This document shows positions 1-4,944 of a DNA stretch of 7,922 nucleotides, piece after piece. Numbering within the stretch: the stretch's first letter is position 1; every line of letters starts with the position of its first letter. Under the pieces are notes generated by a model. The model was given only the letters and a program-made list of their open reading frames with translations, made no database searches and was not told the DNA's origin. The position numbers and the translations under genes are program-made. This DNA is from Solirubrobacteraceae bacterium (GTDB lineage: Bacteria; Actinomycetota; Thermoleophilia; Solirubrobacterales; Solirubrobacteraceae): contig JALOLQ010000056.1 in the NCBI GenBank assembly GCA_025455895.1, positions 1-7,922 of the forward strand, read 5' to 3'.

Positions 1-747
1 GGCCCGCGCGCCGAGGACTGGATCCGGATCGGCGAGAGCGCGTTCGGCCCCGGCGGCGTGCGCGGCTCGGCCGACGGGGCGAGCTGGGACCTGCGCTGGG
101 AGGGCGGCGAGCCCGGCCTGCGGCACCTTCCCCGGCCCTGGATGTACACCGCGCCGCTGCCGCGCACGAAGCTCGAGAGCCCGCTCCCGGCGGCGACGGT
201 GAGCGGCCGCGCGAGCACCGGTGCGGTCGCCCTGGAGGCCGAGGGCTGGCCCGGGATGGTCGGGCACAACTGGGGCGCCCAGCACGCCGAGCGCTGGATC
301 TGGCTGCACGGCGTGCTGTTCGAGGATCGCCCCGAGGTGTGGCTCGACCTCTCGCTGGGCCGCGTGCGCCTCGGCCCGGTCACGACCCCCTGGATCGCGG
401 CGGGCGTGCTGTCCGTGGGCGGGCGGCGCTTCGCGCTCGGGGGCCCGCGCCATCGCCCGAGCGTCCGCGAGGACCCGCTGCGGCTCGAGCTGGCGGCCGG
501 CGGCGCCGGGGGTGCGCGGCTCGAGCTGGTCGCCTCCTCGCCGCGCGAGCAGACCGTCGTCTGGCGCTACGCCGACCCCGACGGCCACGAGCATCACGTC
601 GCGAACTGCTCGATCGCGGCGCTCGACGGCGTCGCGCGGGTCGGCGGCGAGACGCTGCGCCTGCGCTCGGCCCACGGCGGCGCCTACGAGCTCGGCATGC
701 GCGAGACCGACCACGGCCTGCCGGTCCAGCCGTTCCCGGACCCGTAG
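1..747 (+). CDS. 3' part of a gene of unknown function, possibly CrtC/AttH lipocalin-like (partial)
   Basis: The frame is open from the first base, so the gene starts upstream of the window; 248 residues and a TAG stop are visible. An internal GTG at 58 is not a convincing start because in-frame coding of the same character continues before it. The product is a soluble, beta-rich, Trp-rich protein with no membrane segment in the visible part. The most telling stretch is GMVGHNWGAQHAERWIWLHG, near residues 84-103 of the visible part. An 'H-N-W-G' followed by aromatic strands recalls the tocopherol cyclase / hydroxyneurosporene hydratase (CrtC) / AttH lipocalin-like superfamily, which binds or modifies lipids, but I cannot confirm this by eye. 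A DPDGHEHHVANCSI segment lies near the C-terminus. The gene converges on the tRNA-Gly, with a strong hairpin 17 bases after its stop. Coding status is firm; the family call is weak. Confidence 0.75.
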   Translation, partial: GPRAEDWIRIGESAFGPGGVRGSADGASWDLRWEGGEPGLRHLPRPWMYTAPLPRTKLESPLPAATVSGRASTGAVALEAEGWPGMVGHNWGAQHAERWIWLHGVLFEDRPEVWLDLSLGRVRLGPVTTPWIAAGVLSVGGRRFALGGPRHRPSVREDPLRLELAAGGAGGARLELVASSPREQTVVWRYADPDGHEHHVANCSIAALDGVARVGGETLRLRSAHGGAYELGMRETDHGLPVQPFPDP

Positions 748-764
748 GGAAGTCCCGCAGACGA

Positions 765-793
765 CGAAGGGCCCGCGCGGTGCGGGCCCTTCG
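765..793. terminator. Bidirectional hairpin terminator between the partial CDS and tRNA-Gly
   Basis: A perfect 12-bp stem (CGAAGGGCCCGC at 765-776 pairing with 782-793) closes a 5-base loop at 777-781. It lies 17 bases after the stop of the + strand gene and 5 bases beyond the 3' end of the - strand tRNA-Gly, so it can end both converging transcripts. There is no long U tract on either side, as is common for terminators in high-GC actinobacteria. Confidence 0.8.
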
Positions 794-798
794 GGACA

Positions 799-872
799 AG
801 CGGCTGATGGGATTCGAACCCACGACCTTCTGCATGGCAAGCAGACGCTCTAGCCAACTGAGCTACAGCCGC
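799..872 (-). tRNA. tRNA-Gly (anticodon GCC)
   Basis: Read on the - strand, the 7-bp acceptor stem is GCGGCTG (872-866) with CAGCCGC (806-800), and 799 gives a U discriminator, usual for bacterial tRNA-Gly. The D arm (TAGCTCAGTTGG), a 5-bp anticodon stem TCTGC/GCAGA around loop TTGCCAT, and the T arm with GGTTCGAATCC are all present. The anticodon GCC is at 838-836. Length is 74 bases including the discriminator. The 3' CCA is not encoded (the acceptor is followed by TTGTC), so CCA must be added after transcription. It follows the cupredoxin gene on the same strand but has its own -10 element. I see no sign of use as an integration site. Confidence 0.95.
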
Positions 873-877
873 AGAGA

Positions 878-895
878 GCGGGCAGTATAGCCCGC
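878..895. repeat. Inverted repeat GCGGGC-N6-GCCCGC enclosing the tRNA-Gly -10
   Basis: GCGGGC at 878-883 and GCCCGC at 890-895 are perfect 6-bp complements separated by the six bases of the -10 hexamer. It lies 9 bases past the stop of the cupredoxin gene, so in RNA it could act as a short terminator hairpin for the upstream operon. As DNA it could be an operator over the tRNA promoter. Either role is inference. Confidence 0.5.
884..889 (-). promoter_or_regulatory. -10 element of the tRNA-Gly gene (TATACT)
   Basis: On the - strand the hexamer TATACT, one base from the TATAAT consensus, ends 11 bases before the mature tRNA 5' end, a normal spacing for a tRNA leader. It stands out in this GC-rich sequence. 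No good -35 hexamer is seen 16-18 bases further upstream, which would fall on the stop codon end of the cupredoxin gene. The hexamer sits exactly in the loop of an inverted repeat (878-895). Confidence 0.55.
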
Positions 896-904
896 GTCCG
901 CCGA

Positions 905-1369
905 TCAGGGGTTCACCGTGATCCGCGCGAGCTGGGTCCCGGTGGTGTGCGACTCGACCTCGAAGCGGCCCTCGATGTCGGCCTCGATCCGGAAGCTCGC
1001 GGGCGCGCCCGGTGCGGCCTGCTGCTCGACGTCGAACCCGTGCACGTGCACCTCATCGGGGGCGTCCGAGCGGACCTTGAACCGGATCGTCTCGCCCTTG
1101 TCGACCTCGATCTCCTTCACGCCGCCGACCGGCTGGCCGCCGCGGACGGTGATCACGGGGACCTTCGGCTTGGGCTTCGGCTTCGGCTTCGGCGCCGGCT
1201 CGGCGGTCGTCGCCGTCACGGTGCTCGGGGCCGTGGCGGTCACGGCCGGGGTGCTCGCGGTGCCTGCGGAGGTCTCCTCGTCGCCTGCGGGGCGCAGGAG
1301 CAGGAAGCCGGCGATGGCGAGCGCGAGGACGCCGCCGATGACGGCGGCGGCGCGGGCGGGGCGGGACAT
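905..1369 (-). CDS. Membrane-anchored cupredoxin-like protein lacking Cys/Met copper ligands
   Basis: 154 residues. A short basic N-terminus (MSRPAR) precedes one hydrophobic segment at about 7-26, then a Thr/Ser/Ala-rich stretch and five Pro-Lys repeats (about 60-69) that look like a stiff extracytoplasmic spacer. From about 72 to 154 is a beta-sandwich domain of cupredoxin type with DEVHVHGFD (105-113) and GRFEVESH (134-141). A blue copper site needs His, Cys, His and usually Met. Here His108, His110 and His141 are present, but the protein has no Cys and no Met apart from the start. It may bind metal differently or be purely structural. The frame stays open far upstream (to about 2719), but only the ATG at 1369 gives a sensible membrane anchor and it follows the kinase stop by 17 bases. 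It is the last gene of the dehydrogenase-kinase run and may also have its own promoter. Its substrate or partner is unknown. Confidence 0.88.
   Translation of the reverse strand: MSRPARAAAVIGGVLALAIAGFLLLRPAGDEETSAGTASTPAVTATAPSTVTATTAEPAPKPKPKPKPKVPVITVRGGQPVGGVKEIEVDKGETIRFKVRSDAPDEVHVHGFDVEQQAAPGAPASFRIEADIEGRFEVESHTTGTQLARITVNP
1163..1192 (-). repeat. Five tandem 6-bp units encoding (Pro-Lys)5
   Basis: Five adjoining copies of CTTCGG (one with CTTGGG) on the + strand, read as CCG-AAG or CCC-AAG on the coding strand, encode the Pro-Lys spacer between the membrane anchor and the cupredoxin domain. Because the unit is two codons, gain or loss of copies by slippage would lengthen or shorten the spacer without a frameshift. 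Confidence 0.8.
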
Positions 1370-1376
1370 GGCCCGG

Positions 1377-1382
1377 ATGCTA
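1377..1382 (-). promoter_or_regulatory. Possible leaderless -10 (TAGCAT) of the cupredoxin gene
   Basis: On the - strand TAGCAT fits the actinobacterial TANNNT -10 pattern and ends 7 bases before the ATG, the spacing expected for a leaderless mRNA. It lies within the 17-base gap after the kinase stop codon. No clear Shine-Dalgarno is present before this ATG, which agrees with leaderless starting. No -35 match is seen. Confidence 0.3.
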
Positions 1383-1386
1383 GGCG

Positions 1387-2853
1387 TCAGCCGAGGTCGC
1401 CTGCGCCACGCACGAACGCGCGCCAGCGTCCGTGCGCCTGCCTGCGCCAGGCGGCGTCGCGCGCGGGCTCGACCCGCGGGCCCGCGGGGATCAGCTCGGC
1501 GAGGTCCTCGACCCGCTCGAGGAGGCCCGCGCCGACCGCCGCGAGCCCCGCCGCGCCGAGCACGGTCGCGTCCGCGGCGCCCGTCTCGACCGGCAGGCCG
1601 AGGGCGTCGGCCTGCAGCTCGAGCAGCAGCGGTTCGCGCGTCAGCCCGCCGTCCACGCGCAGCGCGGGCACCGCGACCAGCGCGCCGACCGCCTCGACGA
1701 CGTCCGCCACGCGCCAGGCGATCCCTTCGAACGCCGCGCGGGCGAGGTGGGCGCGCGTCGTGCCGCCGTCGATCCCGGCGAGCACGGCCCGCGCCTGCGG
1801 GCGCCACCACGGCGCGCCGAGCCCGGCCAGCGCGGGCAGCACGCGCGCCCCGCGGGCGTCGGGAACGCTGCGCGCCAGCGCCCCGAGCGCCTCCGGGCGC
1901 TCCGCGAGGCCCAGCGAGCCGCACAGCCACTCGAGCATCGCGCCGGCGGTGAAGACCCCGCCGTCGAGCGCGAAGGCGTCGCGCCCGGCGATCCGCCACG
2001 CGACGGTCGGCAGCAGGCCCTCGCCGGCCTGCGGGCGCTGCTCGCCGGTGTGGGCGAGCACGAACACCCCGGTCCCGTAGGTGGCCTTCGTGAGCCCGGG
2101 GCGCACGCAGCCCGCCCCGGCGAGCGCGGCCTGCTGGTCGCAGACCCGGGCCGTCAGGGGCACCTCCGCCGGCCATGCTGGGTGTCGCAGGACCCCGAGC
2201 TCGCCGGCGCTGTCCGCGACGGCCGGGAGCACCTGCGCGGGGATCCCGAAGCGGTCCAGCAGCCAGGGGTCCCAGCCGGGCTCGCCGAGCGCGTGCAGCA
2301 GCGTGCGCGAGGCGGTCGAGGCGTCGGTGGCGAACCCGGCGCCGAGCCGGTCGGAGAGGAACGCGTCGAGCGTGCCGAGCCGCAGCGTCCCCCGGCGGTG
2401 CGCCGCGCCCACCGCGGCGTCCTCCTCGAGCAGCCAGGCCAGGCGCCCGGCGCAGAAGTACGGGTCGAGCGGCAGGCCGGTGCGCGCGCGGATCTCCGCC
2501 GCGTCGCCGGTGCGGCGCGCGAGCAGCGGTTCGGCGCGCTTGTCCTGCCAGACGATCACCGGCGTCAGCGGCGCCCCGGTCTCCGCGTCCCAGGCGAGCA
2601 CCGACTCGCCCTCGTGGTCGAGCCCGCAGGCGACGACCGGCCCGGGCGCCTCGTGCAGCAGCTCGCCGGCCAGCTCGACGACCGCGTCCAGCACCTCGAG
2701 CGGATCCTTCTCCACCCATCCGGGACGGGGGTGACGCACCCGGACGGTGCGGCGCCGCTCGGCGACCGGGCGCAGCCGCGCGTCGAAGAGCGCGGCCTTG
2801 ACGGCGGTCGTGCCCTCGTCGATGCCGAGGATCAGCGGGCCGTGCGCGCCCAT
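1387..2853 (-). CDS. Glycerol kinase-like FGGY carbohydrate kinase
   Basis: 488 residues, slightly shorter than typical GlpK (about 500). The FGGY family phosphorylates polyols and sugars with ATP; the best match by motif is glycerol kinase (glycerol to sn-glycerol 3-phosphate), cytosolic. Seen in order: phosphate-binding GIDEGTTAVKAALFD (10-24), IVWQDKR (100-106), DPYF (130-133, Tyr132), TDASTASRTLL (176-186), CDQQAAL (238-244) with catalytic Asp239, ATYGTGVFVL (257-266), GLGAPWW (344-350), AFEGIA (374-379), LRVDGG (398-403) and a late ATVLGAAGLA (429-438). In GlpK the NQRET motif supplies Arg83 and Glu84 to glycerol; here it reads DHEGES (79-84), keeping Glu83 but with Gly for Arg. The start ATG follows the upstream dehydrogenase stop by 4 bases (TGA-GGCG-ATG), and GAGG over that stop is a close Shine-Dalgarno, so translation is probably coupled. 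The fold and kinase call are firm; glycerol as substrate is likely but not certain. Confidence 0.9.
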   Translation of the reverse strand: MGAHGPLILGIDEGTTAVKAALFDARLRPVAERRRTVRVRHPRPGWVEKDPLEVLDAVVELAGELLHEAPGPVVACGLDHEGESVLAWDAETGAPLTPVIVWQDKRAEPLLARRTGDAAEIRARTGLPLDPYFCAGRLAWLLEEDAAVGAAHRRGTLRLGTLDAFLSDRLGAGFATDASTASRTLLHALGEPGWDPWLLDRFGIPAQVLPAVADSAGELGVLRHPAWPAEVPLTARVCDQQAALAGAGCVRPGLTKATYGTGVFVLAHTGEQRPQAGEGLLPTVAWRIAGRDAFALDGGVFTAGAMLEWLCGSLGLAERPEALGALARSVPDARGARVLPALAGLGAPWWRPQARAVLAGIDGGTTRAHLARAAFEGIAWRVADVVEAVGALVAVPALRVDGGLTREPLLLELQADALGLPVETGAADATVLGAAGLAAVGAGLLERVEDLAELIPAGPRVEPARDAAWRRQAHGRWRAFVRGAGDLG

Positions 2854-2857
2854 CGCC

Positions 2858-4009
2858 TCAGCTCGCGCGCGCGGCCTCGTAGCGGGCGGTGCGCGTCCAC
2901 CACGGTCCGTCGAGCCCGAGCCCGGGCGGGCGCGGCCCCGGTCGCAGCGGCGCGGGCTCGCCGACCTCGACGCCGGCGGCGGCGACGTGGCCGGCGACGT
3001 CCGCGGCGATGCCGAGGGCGGCGGTGAGCCCGGTGGAGCGGATCGCGGCGACGTGGATCAGCGGCGGGCACAACGGCGACGGGCCGATGACGTAGTTGCA
3101 GCCGGTGCCGGCGGGGCGCAGCCCGGCGTAGGCGGCGATCGGCTCGGCACCCTCGAGCTCGGGCACCATCGCGGCGACCTTCGCGCGGATCTCGGCCGGC
3201 GCCTCGGGGCGCACGCGCCAGTCGCGCTTGTCCTGCTGGTCGTGGGCGGTGGGGCCGGTGACGAGCTTGCCGTCGAGCGTCGGGAAGACCAGCACGCCCT
3301 TCGTCCCGGGCGAGGGGACCGGCAGCAGGATCCGCTCGGGAGCGGCGCCGCCGGGCGGCTCGAAGACGAGGAACTCGCCCTTGCGCGGGTGGATCGCGAA
3401 ACCCTCGTCGCCGGCGGTCCGCGCGAGCGCGTCCGCACCGAGCCCTGCGCAGTTCACCACGACGCGGGCCCGCACCCGCGCGCCGCCGACCTGTGCCGCG
3501 AGCCCGTCGCCGGCCCGCTCGAGGTCGCCCACCGGCGCGCCGACGCGCAGCTCGGCCCCGGCCGCGCCCGCGGCGGCGGCGAGCGCGAGCGTGAAGCGCA
3601 CCGGGTCGGTCACGCATTCGCCCGGGATCAGCAGCGAGCCGTCGTCCCGCAGCTCGTGGGCGACCCCGTTGGCGGCGGCGCCGCGGGCCAGCGCGGCGAC
3701 CCGCGCGCGCTCGGCGTCGTCGCGCGGGGTCATCAGCGCGCCGCAGCGCTTCACCGGGACGCCGAGGGCCGCGAGCGCCTCCTCGCGCGGGCGCGCGGCC
3801 CGCAGGATCAGGTGCGTCTCGAGCTCGCCGGGGACCGAGTCGAACCCGGTGTGCAGCACGCCGGAGTTCGTCCCGCTGGCCTGCAGGCCGAAGCCGTCCT
3901 CCGCCTCGGCGAGCAGCACGCTCACGCCGCGGCGGGCCAGTTCGAGGGCGACCGCGCAGCCGACGACGCCCCCGCCCGCGACCAGCACCTCGACCTCGGC
4001 TCCGCCCAT
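2858..4009 (-). CDS. FAD-dependent oxidoreductase, glycerol-3-phosphate dehydrogenase (GlpA/LhgO) type
   Basis: 383 residues of the DAO/FAD-dependent oxidoreductase family. Residues 6-35 form the dinucleotide-binding beta-alpha-beta unit, with Gly12-x-Gly14-x-x-Gly17 and the ribose-binding acid Glu35. Then come SGTNSGVLHTG (45-55, with His53), RCGALM (88-93), PRKGEF (208-213), LLPVPSPGTKGVLVFPT (228-244), AGLRP (295-299) and the C-terminal FAD-contacting STGLTA (325-330). This set is that of the LhgO / catabolic glycerol-3-phosphate dehydrogenase branch. It is short and has no C-terminal iron-sulfur (BFD-like) domain. Four bases downstream is a glycerol kinase-like gene, which favours oxidation of glycerol-3-phosphate to DHAP over L-2-hydroxyglutarate. 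Residues after about 345 are a Pro-rich tail ending GPWWTRTARYEAARAS that does not belong to the core. The start ATG lies just before the GxGxxG unit, and 35 bases separate it from the divergent hydrolase. The electron acceptor is unknown. Confidence 0.9.
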   Translation of the reverse strand: MGGAEVEVLVAGGGVVGCAVALELARRGVSVLLAEAEDGFGLQASGTNSGVLHTGFDSVPGELETHLILRAARPREEALAALGVPVKRCGALMTPRDDAERARVAALARGAAANGVAHELRDDGSLLIPGECVTDPVRFTLALAAAAGAAGAELRVGAPVGDLERAGDGLAAQVGGARVRARVVVNCAGLGADALARTAGDEGFAIHPRKGEFLVFEPPGGAAPERILLPVPSPGTKGVLVFPTLDGKLVTGPTAHDQQDKRDWRVRPEAPAEIRAKVAAMVPELEGAEPIAAYAGLRPAGTGCNYVIGPSPLCPPLIHVAAIRSTGLTAALGIAADVAGHVAAAGVEVGEPAPLRPGPRPPGLGLDGPWWTRTARYEAARAS

Positions 4010-4017
4010 GGCCGCGC

Positions 4018-4023
4018 AGCGTA
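4018..4023 (-). promoter_or_regulatory. Predicted leaderless -10 (TACGCT) for the dehydrogenase-kinase operon
   Basis: On the - strand TACGCT fits TANNNT and ends 8 bases before the dehydrogenase ATG. With a 17-base spacer the -35 would be ATGACC (4046-4041), four of six to TTGACA, lying over the start codon of the divergent hydrolase. The dehydrogenase has no clear Shine-Dalgarno, consistent with leaderless translation. Confidence 0.45.
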
Positions 4024-4030
4024 TCCCGGG

Positions 4031-4036
4031 TAGTCT
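4031..4036 (+). promoter_or_regulatory. Predicted leaderless -10 (TAGTCT) for the epoxide hydrolase gene
   Basis: TAGTCT fits TANNNT and also ends exactly 8 bases before its ATG, mirroring the - strand element. A -35 at 17 bases upstream would be ATGGCC (4008-4013), a poor three-of-six match overlapping the dehydrogenase start codon. A CCCGGG palindrome (4025-4030) marks the midpoint between the two -10 boxes. Confidence 0.45.
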
Positions 4037-4044
4037 CGGGGGTC

Positions 4045-4944
4045 ATGCGGCCGTTCCCCGAGATCCCCGGGCTGAACGTCGAGCACGACTTCGTGACGGC
4101 GCGCGGCCTGCGCTTCCACGTCGCGCAGGCGGGGGCCGGCGAGCCGCTCGTGCTCCTGCACGGCTGGCCGCAGCACTGGTGGGCGTGGGCGAAGGTCCTG
4201 CCGGCGCTCGCCGCCGAGCACCGCGTCATCTGCCCGGACCTGCGCGGGCTGGGCTGGAGCGAGGCCCCGCCCGGCGGCTACGACAAGCGCGAGCTGGCCG
4301 CCGACGTGCTCGCGCTGCTCGACGCGCTCGGGCTCGAGCGCGTGCGGCTGATGGGGCACGACTGGGGCGGCTGGGCCGGCTTCCTGCTGGCGGCGCGGGC
4401 GCCGGAGCGGATCCGCCAGTACGTCGCGCTGAACATCGCGCCGCCGTGGACGGGGCCGGAGACGAGCGCCGCCGGGAGCCTGCGCGACGCCTGGCGCTTC
4501 TGGTACCAGGTGGTGAACGCCTCGCCGCTGGTCGGCTCGCAGGTGATCCGCCGCGAGGCCGTCGTCGCCGGGGTCCTGCGGGCCGACAACGTGCACCCCG
4601 AGGCGTTCAGCGAGGAGGACGTGCGGATCTTCGCGGCCCCGTTCCGCGAGCCGGCCCGCGCCCGCGCCTCACAGCGCTACTACCGCACGTTCCTGCTGCG
4701 CGAGCTCCCGGCGGTCCTGAAGGGCACGTACGAGCCGCGGCCGCTGACCGTGCCCACGCTGCTGCTCCACGGCGAGCGGGACGTCGTCATCCCGCCGGAC
4801 ATGGTCCGCGCCGGGATGCGCGAGGGCGATCATCTCGAGGTCGAGTTCGTCCCGGACAGCGGCCACTGGATCGCCCAGGAGCGCCCGGACCTCGTCGCCG
4901 AGCGCGCGCTGTGGTGGTTCCGGGAGGCCGACTACGCCGGCTGA
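4045..4944 (+). CDS. Alpha/beta-hydrolase, epoxide hydrolase type
   Basis: 299 residues, normal for a bacterial epoxide hydrolase (opens an epoxide with water to a vicinal diol), cytosolic with no signal peptide. The oxyanion-hole motif HGWP is at 39-42. The nucleophile motif GHDWGG (104-109) puts Asp106 at the elbow, an aspartate rather than serine, which separates it from esterases. The charge-relay acid is Asp246 in HGERD and the base is His274 in DSGHW. Cap-domain tyrosines that activate the epoxide oxygen are likely Tyr154 (RFWYQ) and Tyr212 or Tyr213 (RYYR). Two cap Tyr plus HGxP favour epoxide hydrolase over haloalkane or fluoroacetate dehalogenase. The ATG is preceded by a TANNNT box and no useful Shine-Dalgarno, so it is probably leaderless. 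It is divergent from the dehydrogenase-kinase operon across 35 bases, which suggests shared control, and its last 13 bases overlap the convergent GGDEF-EAL gene. Confidence 0.9.
   Translation: MRPFPEIPGLNVEHDFVTARGLRFHVAQAGAGEPLVLLHGWPQHWWAWAKVLPALAAEHRVICPDLRGLGWSEAPPGGYDKRELAADVLALLDALGLERVRLMGHDWGGWAGFLLAARAPERIRQYVALNIAPPWTGPETSAAGSLRDAWRFWYQVVNASPLVGSQVIRREAVVAGVLRADNVHPEAFSEEDVRIFAAPFREPARARASQRYYRTFLLRELPAVLKGTYEPRPLTVPTLLLHGERDVVIPPDMVRAGMREGDHLEVEFVPDSGHWIAQERPDLVAERALWWFREADYAG

Noticed and set aside
799..872. tRNA-Gly as an integration (att) site
   Set aside because: No integrase, no duplicated tRNA 3' end elsewhere in the window, and no shift in base composition.
339..890. An open frame on the + strand crossing the tRNA-Gly
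   Set aside because: It overlaps the real frame of the first gene and a tRNA, and its composition is Arg/Ala/Gly-rich noise.
1163..1192. CRISPR-like or regulatory direct repeats
   Set aside because: The units are 6 bp with no spacers and are explained by Pro-Lys coding.
905..2719. A 604-codon version of the cupredoxin-like gene
   Set aside because: The upstream 450 codons overlap the well-supported kinase in another frame and read as Arg/Ala-rich shadow sequence; the membrane anchor at 1369 marks the true start.
2858..4009. Assignment as L-2-hydroxyglutarate oxidase (LhgO)
   Set aside because: The motifs do not separate it from glycerol-3-phosphate dehydrogenases, and the adjoining glycerol kinase-like gene favours the latter; kept as the main alternative.
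4045..4944. Haloalkane or fluoroacetate dehalogenase
   Set aside because: The Asp nucleophile and HGxP motif are shared, but two cap tyrosines in the expected places fit epoxide hydrolase better; not fully excluded.
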